A DNA stretch of 64,000 bases from Planctomicrobium piriforme (GCF_900113665.1 NZ_FOQD01000006.1:186001-250000), one strand, 5' to 3'; counted from the stretch's first letter, positions 14,942-23,988 are shown. The notes: a model not told the origin generated them from the letters alone. Numbers and translations are program-made.

Positions 14942-17863
14942 TTGGATGACCAGCAGCAACGAATTGCCGAGGATCTGGCGGGTCTCTTTCAGGGAGAACT
15001 CCGCTTCGATGAGGTTGCGCGCGAAGCGTATTCCACGGATGCCAGCATTTATCAGATCCGGCCGGCCGGAGTGGCTTATCCTCGGCATCGCGAAGATGTC
15101 GCCACGCTCGCGCAGTATGCCCACGAATGCCGGATGCCGCTCATTGCCAGAGGGGCGGGGTCCGGACTGGCTGGCGGGGCATTGGGCCGGGGGTTGATCG
15201 TCGATTTTTCGCGGCACCTGACCGGCATCGGCGAACTCACCGGCGACACGGTCCGTGTGCAGGCGGGCGTCGTGCGGAATCAGCTCAATGCGTTTCTGCG
15301 TCCATTGGGCCGGTACTTCGCTCCTGACCCCGCGAGTACGGCAGTCACGACCGTGGGCGGGATGCTGGCGGTGGATGCGGCGGGGTCGCACGCGGTGCGA
15401 GTCGGTTCCGTTCGCGATCACGTCGAGAGTATTGAAGCGGTGCTGGCCGACGGCAGTTTGTTCGAGGCAGCGCGGCATCATCGCTGGGTGAGCGAGGGGG
15501 ATTCCCCGCGACGCAATGAGATCGTCACCCGTGTGAACCAGATCGTGACGGAACATCAGCAGCTCATCGCGGAACGGCAGCCGCGAGGGCGTCGCAATTG
15601 TTCGGCCTATCACCTGCAGTCGGTGCTGCAGGGGGATCAGGTGGATCTGACGCGATTGTTGATCGGGTCGGAGGGGACGCTGGCGATGTTCACGGCGGCC
15701 ACGTTGCAGACGCTGCCGCTGCCTGCGCATCGCGGGGCGGCACTGGTGCTGTTTCGGGATCTCGAACAGGCGCTCGAGGCGGTGCAGGAGATCGCGCAGT
15801 TGCAGCCGAGCGCGTGCGATTTGATGGATCGCCGCGTGCTGTCACTGGCGCGGGATGCCAGCCCGCGGTTTGCGGAATTGATACCAACGACGGCGGAAGC
15901 CGGGCTGCTGATCGAACATACCGGCTACAGCGACCGACAGACGCGCGAGTGGTTGAGCGGCATGCTGCAGCGGCTGCGTGAGATCGATCCGACGGCGATG
16001 ATTGCCGCGGAGGCCACAACGTTTGAAGAGGTGGAATTTCTGTGGTCGCTGCCGTCCCGCGTGGTTCCCCTGCTGAATCAATTGCGAGGGGAAACGCGTC
16101 CGATTCCGCTGGTCGAAGACATTGCGGTTCCGCCAGCGGCGTTAAGGGAGTTTCTGATCAAGGCGCAACGAGTCTTTCAGAAACACTGGATGACCGCTTC
16201 GCTGTATGCGCATGCGGCGTCGGGTCAGGTGCATTTCCGGCCGTTCATGAAGCCCCCTTCGCCAGAGAACGCTGCACAAATCGAATCGCTGGCGCGGGAA
16301 CTGTATGAAGTCGCGTTTTCGTTCGGCGGGACGATCAGCGGCGAGCATGGCAACGGGTTGGCGCGGACGGCGTTTATCCGGAGCGAGTACGGGCCGCTGT
16401 ATCGGATTCTGCAGAAAGTGAAGGAAGTCTTCGATCCGGAAAATCTGCTCAACCCAGGCAAGATCATCAGCGATGATCCGCACCTGACGGTTCGCAATTT
16501 TCGAGATTTGCCCATCGCCGTTGAAGAAGACAATCCGCTGGTCCCTTTGCTGCTGCACTGGGAGACCGGGGAGTTCGCCGAGACGACGCTCCGCTGCACG
16601 GGCTGCGGCGATTGCCGTCTGCAGAGCGACGTGGTGCGGATGTGTCCGTTCTTTCATGTCGATCAGTTGGAGGATGCCAGCCCACGGGCGAAAGCAAATC
16701 TAATGCGCTCGCTGGCGACGGGGGCGGTCGATCCGAAAACCTTCTCGACGGATCAGGCTAAGGAACTGGCCGACCTGTGCTTTAACTGCAAGCAGTGCCA
16801 TCTCGAATGCCCGTCGCAGGTGAACATTCCGGCGCTCGCCACGGAAGCCAAGGCGCAGTGCGTGGCGGCGATGGGACTGTCGAGTGCCGACTATATTTTG
16901 TCGCGAGCACATTCGTTTGGACGGCTGGGATGCCGCATCAGTCCGCTTGCGAACTGGGCGATTGCTCACTCAGGCGTGCGGTGGCTGGGAGAGAAGCTGC
17001 TGGGGATTTCGCAGCATCGCCGCTTGCCGAAGTTCGCGCGAGGCGAGTTCCTGAAGTCGGTGCGAAATTCCTCGGCGAACCTCGAATCGGCGAAGGCGGT
17101 GTATTTCGTCGATCACTTCGTCAACTACCACGACCATGAACTCGGCCGGGCGTTTCTGCGGATCATGGAACACAACGGCATTGCCGTCGCGGTGCCACAG
17201 GAACAGGTGGCGACAGGGATGGCGATGGTTTCGGTCGGCGACCTGGATGCCGCGCGGGAGTTGGCCGAGACGAACGTGCGGATTCTGGCGGAGTATGCGA
17301 GAGAGGGTCGCCCGATCATCTGCACCGAGCCGACCGCCGCCGTCTGTTTGAAATACGAGTACCCTCGGCTACTGCAACAACCGGACGTGCAACTGGTGGC
17401 GGAACACACGATCGAGGCGGGAGCGTATCTGATGTCGCTGCATCAGGCGGGCAATCTCAAGACGAATTTTGAAGAACTGCCGATTGAAGTGGGGTATCAC
17501 ACCCCATGCCATCTGCGATATTTGGGGCAGGAGACGCCATTGGCGACATTGCTGTCGTTGATCCCCGGCATAACGGTGAAGGGGGTCGAGCATGGCTGCT
17601 CAGGCATGGCCGGCGCATTTGGGATCACGGCCAGGAACTTTGAGAAGTCGCTGGCGATGGGGGCCGGGCTACTGGCGGAAATGGCTCAGCCGAAATTTCA
17701 GGCCGGGGCGACCGAATGCAGCAGTTGCCGGATGCAGATGGAACAGGCGGCGAGTATTGCGACGCTGCATCCATTGAAGCTGCTGGCGATCGCGTATGGA
17801 CTGATGCCGGAACTACGCGACCGGTTATCGAAGTCGGCGCCCTCAGGGTTGTTACTGTCATGA
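14942..17863 (+). CDS. FAD-linked oxidase fused to Fe-S/CCG domains (GlcD-GlpC type)
   Basis: The product is 973 residues from TTG 14942; GACGAGG lies 11 bases upstream and no ATG or GTG is in frame just before. Residues about 30-240 form an FAD-binding PCMH domain with LIARGAGSGLAGGALGRG. Residues about 240-520 are the FAD-oxidase C-terminal domain, ending in GEHGNGLART and DPENLLNPGKI. Two [4Fe-4S] motifs follow: CTGCGDC with MCP (from Cys552) and CFNCKQCHLECP (from Cys613). The C-terminus has CCG-type cysteine motifs (YHTPCHLRYLG, HGCSGMAGAFG, CSSC). Relatives oxidise D-lactate, glycolate or similar 2-hydroxyacids and pass electrons to quinone. The substrate is not determinable. Its stop overlaps the moaD start. 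Confidence 0.9.
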   Translation: MDDQQQRIAEDLAGLFQGELRFDEVAREAYSTDASIYQIRPAGVAYPRHREDVATLAQYAHECRMPLIARGAGSGLAGGALGRGLIVDFSRHLTGIGELTGDTVRVQAGVVRNQLNAFLRPLGRYFAPDPASTAVTTVGGMLAVDAAGSHAVRVGSVRDHVESIEAVLADGSLFEAARHHRWVSEGDSPRRNEIVTRVNQIVTEHQQLIAERQPRGRRNCSAYHLQSVLQGDQVDLTRLLIGSEGTLAMFTAATLQTLPLPAHRGAALVLFRDLEQALEAVQEIAQLQPSACDLMDRRVLSLARDASPRFAELIPTTAEAGLLIEHTGYSDRQTREWLSGMLQRLREIDPTAMIAAEATTFEEVEFLWSLPSRVVPLLNQLRGETRPIPLVEDIAVPPAALREFLIKAQRVFQKHWMTASLYAHAASGQVHFRPFMKPPSPENAAQIESLARELYEVAFSFGGTISGEHGNGLARTAFIRSEYGPLYRILQKVKEVFDPENLLNPGKIISDDPHLTVRNFRDLPIAVEEDNPLVPLLLHWETGEFAETTLRCTGCGDCRLQSDVVRMCPFFHVDQLEDASPRAKANLMRSLATGAVDPKTFSTDQAKELADLCFNCKQCHLECPSQVNIPALATEAKAQCVAAMGLSSADYILSRAHSFGRLGCRISPLANWAIAHSGVRWLGEKLLGISQHRRLPKFARGEFLKSVRNSSANLESAKAVYFVDHFVNYHDHELGRAFLRIMEHNGIAVAVPQEQVATGMAMVSVGDLDAARELAETNVRILAEYAREGRPIICTEPTAAVCLKYEYPRLLQQPDVQLVAEHTIEAGAYLMSLHQAGNLKTNFEELPIEVGYHTPCHLRYLGQETPLATLLSLIPGITVKGVEHGCSGMAGAFGITARNFEKSLAMGAGLLAEMAQPKFQAGATECSSCRMQMEQAASIATLHPLKLLAIAYGLMPELRDRLSKSAPSGLLLS

Positions 17864-18105
17864 TGGTCACGGTGCGACTCTTTGCGGCGGCAAAAGATCT
17901 GGCGGGGGCCGATACGCTGGCGGTGTTGTTAGAGGAGCCGGCGACAGTGTTCGAACTGAAACGGCAACTGGGAGTCGTCTGTCCGGCGTTGATTCCTCTG
18001 CTTCCGCGTCTATTCGTGGCAGTGAACGAGAACTATGTGCATGACGCCGCGGTCATTCCGCAGGGGGCCAGCATTGCCTGTTTTCCTCCGGTCAGCGGCG
18101 GATAG
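17860..18105 (+). CDS. moaD: Molybdopterin synthase sulfur-carrier subunit
   Basis: The product is 81 residues with a ubiquitin-like fold. It starts MMVTVRLFAAAKDLAGAD, has VFELKRQLGVVCPALIPL in the middle and AVNENYVHD near residue 55, and ends FPPVSGG. The C-terminal Gly-Gly carries the thiocarboxylate that MoaE transfers to precursor Z in molybdenum-cofactor synthesis. The start ATG overlaps the preceding stop as ATGA. moaE follows after 10 bases, so all three genes are likely one transcript. Confidence 0.93.
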   Translation: MMVTVRLFAAAKDLAGADTLAVLLEEPATVFELKRQLGVVCPALIPLLPRLFVAVNENYVHDAAVIPQGASIACFPPVSGG

Positions 18106-18115
18106 GAACAGACGG

Positions 18116-18583
18116 ATGAGCGAGCAACGGGGGAATTCAAGTTCATTGCTGTCGGCTGCTCGACGGCGAGTCGAGCTGACGCAGCAGGCAATTGACACAG
18201 CGCAGCTACTTGAGTTCGTGACGACGCCTGAGGCGGGCGCCGTTGTGTTGTTTCTGGGGACAGTGCGCGAAATGACCGGCGGCAGGCAGACAGTGGCACT
18301 CGATTATGAGGCCTACCCTGAGATGGCCCTCGCGAAGATGCACGAATTGATCGATGACGCGAGTGTGAAATGGCCGATTGCCAAAGCGGCCGTCGTGCAT
18401 CGGCTGGGGCATCTGACCCTGGGGGAAGCGAGCGTCGCCGTGGCGATCAGCACACCGCATCGGGGAGACTCGTTTGCGGCAGGTCAGTATCTGATCGATG
18501 AACTCAAGGTGCGAGTCCCGGTGTGGAAGAAAGAAAACTGGGCGGACGGCACAACCGAATGGGTGCATCCCGGATTGACGTAA
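18116..18583 (+). CDS. moaE: Molybdopterin synthase catalytic subunit
   Basis: The product is 155 residues, the usual MoaE length. AGAVVLFLGTVREMTGG, ALDYEAYPEMALAKM, VVHRLGHLTLGEASVAVAIS and RVPVWKKENW (the active-site lysines) are diagnostic. MoaE forms a heterotetramer with MoaD and inserts two sulfurs to give molybdopterin. ATG 18116 follows the moaD stop closely; an earlier in-frame start at 18035 would lie inside moaD. No other moa or mod gene is present. Confidence 0.94.
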   Translation: MSEQRGNSSSLLSAARRRVELTQQAIDTAQLLEFVTTPEAGAVVLFLGTVREMTGGRQTVALDYEAYPEMALAKMHELIDDASVKWPIAKAAVVHRLGHLTLGEASVAVAISTPHRGDSFAAGQYLIDELKVRVPVWKKENWADGTTEWVHPGLT

Positions 18584-18652
18584 GACCTTCTATTCGTGAA
18601 AGATCGAAGTGGGTCTGGTTCAGGGTGCGTCGAGCTTTCAGGAGTTGATGTC

Positions 18653-19057
18653 GTGACTTCACTATCACAACTGTGGGCACAACTGTCCGTGAAATGGGTG
18701 TTGGTCGTGTCCGGTCTGGCATTGGTGTCAGTGGCAGCCGCGATTTTGACGCCCATTGCCTGGCAACCTCGACTGGCCCAGATCTTGTACATCACCATGA
18801 TCGTCAGCGGGTTACTACCGTTGCTGAAGCCGGGAATCGTCACGTCCAAGATTCCGCCCGTCTCTGCTGGGCAGACTGTGTTCATATTACTTACTTGTGT
18901 CATGGTGTTCGTCTTGTTCTCGCTGGTCTCGCGAGAAAACATGGACCGACTCAATTTCGGAGCGATGCTCTTCCTCTGTCCGCTCTGCATTCATTCGACG
19001 GTGCGAACTTTCTCTCAGCCGACCGATGGCACTGCTTCGCCGCACGTCAATCAGTAG
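18653..19057 (+). CDS. Small membrane protein
   Basis: The product is 134 residues from GTG 18653, with AGGAG eight bases upstream (an upstream GTG at 18596 has no such site). Three hydrophobic segments are visible: VLVVSGLALVSVAAAIL, ILYITMIVSGLLPLL and VFILLTCVMVFVLFSLV. A CPLC pair comes near the C-terminus. No family is recognised. Its last seven bases overlap the end of the convergent ADP-ribosylglycohydrolase gene. Confidence 0.6.
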   Translation: MTSLSQLWAQLSVKWVLVVSGLALVSVAAAILTPIAWQPRLAQILYITMIVSGLLPLLKPGIVTSKIPPVSAGQTVFILLTCVMVFVLFSLVSRENMDRLNFGAMLFLCPLCIHSTVRTFSQPTDGTASPHVNQ

Positions 19058-20094
19058 GGCCGAAGCAGCCTGCGAACGCCGTGGGTCAGGACGCAGGCGA
19101 GGAAGAACAGATTTCTCGGCACGATGGCTGTCCAGCAGACTTCCGGCGGAGAGGTCACGGTCGGATCGGACAATTGCCGGGCGAGTCGTTCCATCCAGAA
19201 CAAGGTGCGGGGCCATTCGCACAGGCGTTCGCGCCAGACTGCCGGGATTCCCTGCACACCGACTCGCGCACCGACGATGCCGCCGGTAATCGCGGCTGTG
19301 GTGTCGGTATCGCCGCCGCATTCGACCACTGCTTGTACGGCGGCTGCATAGTTGTCGGGAAACCGGAGCCAGGCATGGATGGCGACTGGCACGGTGTGAT
19401 TCACATAGCCGCTCACTCCGCGACCGCAACCTTGAGACGCAGCGAACTCAGCGACGGACTGGAATGTGGAGAGTCCCGCCACCGCTTGCTCGACCCGAGT
19501 GAGGAGGTCGTCGGTCGGTTCCCCTTGCAGAGCCGTCTTGAGTTCGCGGAGGAAGCCAGCGGGGTCCACCACTTCTGCACGGCTGGAGATTCTGGCGGCG
19601 ATGGCGACGGCCAGTGCGCCCCATTCCGCTTTTGGATCGGTATGCGTTAAACGGGTGTTGCGGCGCACGAAGTCGCGGAGTTGTTGTGGGTCTTCAATTG
19701 CGACTCCGAGCAGCGGGGAGCGCATGGCAGGACCATTGCCGGCCGAGAAGACTCCGCTGCGTTCCGGCTTGAAGCCGAGCCACAAACGAAAGATCGCCCG
19801 TGCCGTTGCCAGACCGACGCCGGCCGGAAGAGCGGCCAGCCACCAGCGGAGGCGGCGAGCCAGTTCACGTTGAAATTTCGCGCTGTCGCCGCCTGCGGCA
19901 ATGAGCGATTGGGCGACGAGACAGGCGTGGTCGGTATCGTCCGAGACCATTCCGTGCCCGAAGAGAAATCGATAGCGGTCAGGCGGGCCGAGCAGCCGTT
20001 GTGCTCGTCGCGGAGCAAGCCCTTCATACGGGAGACCCAGGGCATCCCCGACGGCCGTGCCGATCAGACATCCCGCGAGTGCTTCAGACTGCAT
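19051..20094 (-). CDS. ADP-ribosylglycohydrolase family protein
   Basis: The product is 347 residues. The DraG/ARH fold is shown by IGTAVGDALGLPYEG at the N-terminus, SDDTDH at residues 51-56 and CGGDTDTTAAITGGIVGA in the C-terminal third. The two aspartate-rich motifs bind the paired Mg ions that hydrolyse ADP-ribose bonds. Relatives remove ADP-ribose from proteins (DraG on nitrogenase reductase, ARH1/ARH3) or act on small ADP-ribosyl compounds. No ADP-ribosyltransferase is seen nearby, so the target is unknown. It is convergent with, and overlaps, the small membrane protein gene. Confidence 0.9.
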   Translation of the reverse strand: MQSEALAGCLIGTAVGDALGLPYEGLAPRRAQRLLGPPDRYRFLFGHGMVSDDTDHACLVAQSLIAAGGDSAKFQRELARRLRWWLAALPAGVGLATARAIFRLWLGFKPERSGVFSAGNGPAMRSPLLGVAIEDPQQLRDFVRRNTRLTHTDPKAEWGALAVAIAARISSRAEVVDPAGFLRELKTALQGEPTDDLLTRVEQAVAGLSTFQSVAEFAASQGCGRGVSGYVNHTVPVAIHAWLRFPDNYAAAVQAVVECGGDTDTTAAITGGIVGARVGVQGIPAVWRERLCEWPRTLFWMERLARQLSDPTVTSPPEVCWTAIVPRNLFFLACVLTHGVRRLLRPY

Positions 20095-20393
20095 CGTTTC
20101 ACCGAATTCTGTTCGAGTTCGGCAAGCTTACGGCGAAGAAGGCAGGGCTGTTGGAAGGCAATCAGATTGAGTGGGGGAATTTCAAGTTTGTCGAACTGTC
20201 GGGCTGGCGGAGGCGGAAAAGTCTGGTCAGGCGGAGGGTCTGGTTTGTGAGGCGATTCCCAGCGTTTTCTCTGAGAAACTGGTCGACATTGCGGCCCGGC
20301 GAGCGTGATGTCGCGGTGCCAGCGCATCGTGTTCCACCTAAAATGAGTTGCGGGCAGATGGCGTATTGGCAGCGATTGGAAGGGTGTTGAAAA
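20095..20393. other. Intergenic region with no feature seen
   Basis: About 300 bases lie between two divergent genes. Frames extend into it from both sides, but none has independent support. Promoters for both genes are expected here; I see no clear hexamers. Confidence 0.4.
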
Positions 20394-21386
20394 ATGGCGA
20401 CGATCTCTATCCTGGAATTGGGACGCGTGCGCGAAGGGAATGATCGCAAAGCGGCGCTGGATGAAGCGCGTGCGCTGGCCCAGCGGGCGGAAGAATGGGG
20501 TTACCGCCGGTTCTGGATCGCCGAGCATCACAACATTCGTTCGGTCTCGACGGCGGCGACGGCTGTGGTGATCGCGCATGTCGCGGCGGGGACGAAGACG
20601 ATTCGAGTGGGAGCCGGGGGAATCATGCTGCCCAATCATGCTCCATATGTCATTGCGGAGCAGTTTGGCACGCTCGAGACATTGTTTCCGGGCCGGATCG
20701 ATCTGGGGCTCGGTCGCGCGCCGGGGACCGATCAGGTGACACTGCGCGCGCTGCGTCGAGATGTTCGGGCGTCCGACACATTTCCTCAGGATGTTTTGGA
20801 ACTGCAGGCGTATCTTGAGCCGGCCACACCGGGACAGCGGATCGAAGCGGTTCCCGGATCGGGGACGAAGGTTCCGCTATGGATTCTGGGTTCAAGCCTG
20901 TTCGGAGCTCAACTGGGGGCGGCGCTGGGGTTGCCGTACGGGTTTGCTTCGCACTTCGCCCCGCAGGCATTGGATCAGGCGATTAAAATCTATCGCAGCG
21001 AATTCCGGCCGTCCGAGCAGCAACAGTCGTCTTATCTCATGACCGGCCTGAATGTGATTGCGGCCGAGACGGATGAAGAAGCGGCGTGGCTGGCGACTTC
21101 GCAACAGATGTCGTTTGCGGACCTCGTGCGGAACCAGCCGTCGTTGTTGCGGCCGCCGATTGAGCGAATCGAGGACTACGAACACTGGTCGCCGACGGTG
21201 CAGTATCAGGCGAGCCAGATGCTGGCGTGCCGCGTGATCGGCGGCCCGGAGACGGTGCGGAAAGGACTCAAAGCCTTTCTCGAACGAACCGGAGCGGACG
21301 AACTGATGATTGTCTCGGACGTGTACGACTCGCAGAAGCGTTTCCGGTCGTTTGAGATCATTGCCGAAATTGCGAAGGACTTGTGA
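20394..21386 (+). CDS. LLM-class (luciferase-like) flavin-dependent oxidoreductase
   Basis: The product is 330 residues. It is the single-domain TIM-barrel type related to bacterial luciferase alpha chains: ILELGRVREG, then EWGYRRFWIAEHHNIRSVS near residues 34-52, IRVGAGGIMLPNHAPYVIAEQFGTL (about 70-95; loop for FMN), FPGRIDLGLGRAPGTD, and LAACR-like VIGGPETVRKGLKAFLERT near the end. Such proteins use FMNH2 and oxygen, or F420, on varied substrates; YhbW-like members have no assigned substrate. The start lies six bases after a weak GGTGTTGAA. Confidence 0.9.
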   Translation: MATISILELGRVREGNDRKAALDEARALAQRAEEWGYRRFWIAEHHNIRSVSTAATAVVIAHVAAGTKTIRVGAGGIMLPNHAPYVIAEQFGTLETLFPGRIDLGLGRAPGTDQVTLRALRRDVRASDTFPQDVLELQAYLEPATPGQRIEAVPGSGTKVPLWILGSSLFGAQLGAALGLPYGFASHFAPQALDQAIKIYRSEFRPSEQQQSSYLMTGLNVIAAETDEEAAWLATSQQMSFADLVRNQPSLLRPPIERIEDYEHWSPTVQYQASQMLACRVIGGPETVRKGLKAFLERTGADELMIVSDVYDSQKRFRSFEIIAEIAKDL

Positions 21387-21427
21387 CGCATGCCCGGGGC
21401 CGTTCAAGAGCGTCATCCATTCAGCAG

Positions 21428-22018
21428 CTATTTCGCGGCGGCCGTTTTCAATTGAATGCTGCTGACGGCGCCGTTTTTCTGGAAGTCTTTGTCGAAAGAG
21501 AGCTTCGCTTCGGCGGTCGCGGCGGGGAAGCCGGGGACGGAGATGCGCGGGGGTGAGCTGTAGCCGGAGCCGCCGCTGGTGACTTCGAAGCGGACGAGCT
21601 TGCCGTTCTCGACGATCGCGACTGCGGCGGCGGGCTGCACCGGCCAGAGTTCGCCATTCTGCGGGCGGTAGCGATAGTAGTTCGAGACTGTATCGAGACG
21701 GTCGTTGGTGACGCCGTAGGGTGCGAGGGCTTTCATCAGGGCCTGCTTGTTCTGCCGCACCTGAGCTGGTTCGGGCTCACGTCCGCCGGGGGCAGGCCGC
21801 ACATGGCTGAAGGCTTCGCGGAAGACCTCAGGTGCAACGCCCAGCGCGCCGGCGACGAGGTTCACCGGTCGGCCGCGGTCCACGGGATCGGTTTCATGCC
21901 CGCCGGAAAACTCAACCGCGACACGACGCGTTTGTTCATCCGCTGCCATACAAGGTGTGCCTGTGAGCTGTCCGAGGAAGATTGCGACCAATGCCGCGCT
22001 GCCGAGTCGGATGTTCAT
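21428..22018 (-). CDS. Exported protein of unknown function
   Basis: The product is 196 residues. LGSAALVAIFLGQLTG with a following CMAAD gives a signal peptide (cleavage about residue 25). The mature protein has a helical stretch (FREAFSHVRPAPGGREPEP, then KQALMKALAPYGVTNDRLD) and YYRYRPQNGELWPV. It closes with IVENGKLVRFEVTSGGSGYS, which resembles the short beta motifs seen in exported repeat proteins. No enzyme motif is seen. It faces away from the flavin enzyme gene and is likely its own transcript. Confidence 0.72.
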   Translation of the reverse strand: MNIRLGSAALVAIFLGQLTGTPCMAADEQTRRVAVEFSGGHETDPVDRGRPVNLVAGALGVAPEVFREAFSHVRPAPGGREPEPAQVRQNKQALMKALAPYGVTNDRLDTVSNYYRYRPQNGELWPVQPAAAVAIVENGKLVRFEVTSGGSGYSSPPRISVPGFPAATAEAKLSFDKDFQKNGAVSSIQLKTAAAK

Positions 22019-22114
22019 CGTTTGCCCTGACGAAGAATGTGAGTGCTGTGACGAAAGAAGGCATTTAATCTGATCGCGGCGAGTGGATCTTAGGCTCGTT
22101 GAATCACCGTTCGC

Positions 22115-22160
22115 CCCTCACCCCCGGCCCCTCTCCCCGGCGTACCGGGGCGAGGGGAGC
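22115..22160. repeat. Family E palindrome (copy 2)
   Basis: The arms cccctctccccggcgta and ccggggcgaggggagc follow the lead cccctcacccccggcc. It sits in the 209-base gap between two minus-strand genes. Confidence 0.7.
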
Positions 22161-22227
22161 TAGAACAGGAACTCGCAGTTGGCGACGAATTCAACCGTCA
22201 TTCTGTGAGGAATTTTCGTTCGACGAG

Positions 22228-23307
22228 TTACTTTCCTGGGGCGCCGACGGCGGTGGTCTGGGTTGCGGAGTCGGCGGTTGGGGCGGGGGGCGGAGAGAGC
22301 TTACCTGACTTGATGTCGGCGACGGCGGCAATGATCAGATCGGCTGGGAGAACGTAGGTTTCGGTGCGGCCTGCCCGGGCGATGTTGATGCCGACTGCCT
22401 GACCGTTGAGGTCCACGACCGGTCCCCCGCAATCTTCAGGGGCGATGACGGAGTCGGTTTGATAGGCGGCTTCGAAGTCGTCGCGTCGAAAGCTGAGAGC
22501 GCCTCCCATCTGGTTCTGGAAAGCGATGCGGGAGAGGAAATCGCCAAAGGGGTGCGTCAGGGTCGCGGTGTGGGCGAACTCTTCCTGGTTGCGGCGGACA
22601 CGGAGGGAGACGGTGTCCCCAGGTCGGTAACGTCGCAGGGTGCGGACCAATTGTTGTGAGGAGGCGACGAGCTGGCGATCGACTTCGAGGACGACGTCGC
22701 CAGATTGCAATCCGGCGTCAGCGGCGCCGCTGTTGGGGAAGACGCGGCGGATACGGGGGGTCTCTTCTTTTTCGAGTTCGATGCCCAGGACGCCGTGTTC
22801 GGCGGAACGGGGAATCTGTCGGCGTTCGACGCTGAGGACGCCGACCGAGACGGGATCGACGTTCGTACCGACGGTTGCCAGCCAGCCGCCAAGAGGGGGT
22901 GATTGTTCCGTCCATTTGACGGGGGTGAGCGGGGGGGCGTCGATCTTCAGCACGGCGAGATCGTGTGCCTGATGTGTGCCCACGAGTTTGAAGGGGACTT
23001 GCCGTCCATCGAGCAATTCGACGCGAGTGGCGTTGGCCGACTGGCTCGCTTTGGTGACGATCCAGCCGTCGCTGGCGACAACAGTTCCAAGTGCGACTGT
23101 CTCGCCTTCGGCGAGAATGCGGACCGTGGAAGTGCGGGGGACGGAGACCACATCGCGGAACGCGCGACGGGTCTGTCGGGCGGAGAAGAGGAAGTTCTGG
23201 ATGCGATCGACCCGCTCGTCGGCGGAGGCGCTGCCGCTGCAAAAAAGAAACACTGTCAGCAGGCAGAGCCAGAGCCTGTTTGCAGGGGTCAGTTCGGGTC
23301 GGGCCAT
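22228..23307 (-). CDS. Secreted HtrA-like pseudo-protease with an inserted PDZ domain
   Basis: The product is 359 residues from ATG 23307-23305 (GAGGAG nine bases upstream), with a signal peptide to about residue 30. The N-terminal half is a trypsin-like barrel. Where DegP reads VTNNHVVDNA, this reads VTKASQSANA, so the catalytic His is replaced (Ser88). The Asp is kept in AHDLAVLKID (Asp116). A PDZ domain (about 168-250, GVLGIELEKE to HTATL) comes next. Only then comes the nucleophile loop, QTDSVIAPEDCGGPVVDLNG, with Cys293 in place of Ser. The PDZ domain therefore lies inside the protease fold instead of after it. Proteolysis is unlikely; a substrate-binding or chaperone role in the periplasm is inferred. 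Confidence 0.85.
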   Translation of the reverse strand: MARPELTPANRLWLCLLTVFLFCSGSASADERVDRIQNFLFSARQTRRAFRDVVSVPRTSTVRILAEGETVALGTVVASDGWIVTKASQSANATRVELLDGRQVPFKLVGTHQAHDLAVLKIDAPPLTPVKWTEQSPPLGGWLATVGTNVDPVSVGVLSVERRQIPRSAEHGVLGIELEKEETPRIRRVFPNSGAADAGLQSGDVVLEVDRQLVASSQQLVRTLRRYRPGDTVSLRVRRNQEEFAHTATLTHPFGDFLSRIAFQNQMGGALSFRRDDFEAAYQTDSVIAPEDCGGPVVDLNGQAVGINIARAGRTETYVLPADLIIAAVADIKSGKLSPPPAPTADSATQTTAVGAPGK

Positions 23308-23742
23308 CGGAGTGTGCTCCTCGTCCACGGGAACCGGCAGATCTTGCCGGATCAATCGTAGGGAGGAGGAGAGCCGTTGTCAGCCCCTCGGCGGGAATGC
23401 TGCGGATGGCGTTGCCTGCACCGCGGGGTGGGGAGTGGCAGAAAGGCTGGCAAATTGCGAGATGCGCAAGAAAAAACCGCGTGATTTTTTCACGCGGTTC
23501 ATTTCGTCCAGTGGCACCGGACTGCGTCTGTTGGCGAGACAGACGCCTCCAGGAGAGAGGCGCCCCCCTTGAGTTGCCGGCAGGCCGGAAACTCTCACCG
23601 CTCTCCCCGAGCACCGTTAAAATCGGCACAAACGGACGTGACGATGAGAGATTTTGGAAAATGGTCTTGACGCAATCAACCAAGTGCGGCTTGAGGATTT
23701 TTCGCCCCGCGAACGGACAAGCAGGCGGTGATGGTTGCAGGT
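23308..23742. other. Intergenic region between csrA and the pseudo-protease gene
   Basis: About 435 bases. It contains the csrA terminator at 23470-23499 and otherwise no supported gene; open frames here on both strands are continuations of shadows. Confidence 0.45.
23470..23499 (-). terminator. Intrinsic terminator of csrA
   Basis: On the minus strand AACCGCGTGA, a short A-rich loop and TCACGCGGTT form a 10-bp stem directly followed by a T-tract (23474-23470). It is 244 bases beyond the csrA stop, with no gene between. Confidence 0.85.
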
Positions 23743-23988
23743 TCAGACTGCTTCAACGGGTTGCACGCGTTCCTGGTCGGCGAAGTCGCGGTAGCGGGCC
23801 GTGCGATTGCGGCTGCTGGATTTCGGCAGATCGCAGACTGCTTCGAGGAGTTCGCCGCGGAGGACGCGCAACCCGCCGGGGGCTTCGATGCCAATCTTGA
23901 CCGAGCCGTTGGAGGTCTTGATGACCTTGATCACGATATCATCGCCAATTTTCAGGAATTCTTCGGATTTACGCGAGATCACAAGCAT
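23743..23988 (-). CDS. csrA: Carbon storage regulator CsrA
   Basis: The product is 81 residues from the second of two adjacent ATGs (GGAG six bases upstream; the first ATG is too close). MLVISRKSEEFLKIGDDIVI begins the protein. VKIGIEAPGGLRVLRGELLEAV carries the Val/Ile-Arg residues that contact RNA GGA loops. CsrA dimers bind leaders of mRNAs and alter translation or stability. The 20-residue C-terminal tail (SSSRNRTARYRDF...) is longer than in E. coli. No fliW is seen. It has its own terminator, so it is probably monocistronic. Confidence 0.93.
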   Translation of the reverse strand: MLVISRKSEEFLKIGDDIVIKVIKTSNGSVKIGIEAPGGLRVLRGELLEAVCDLPKSSSRNRTARYRDFADQERVQPVEAV

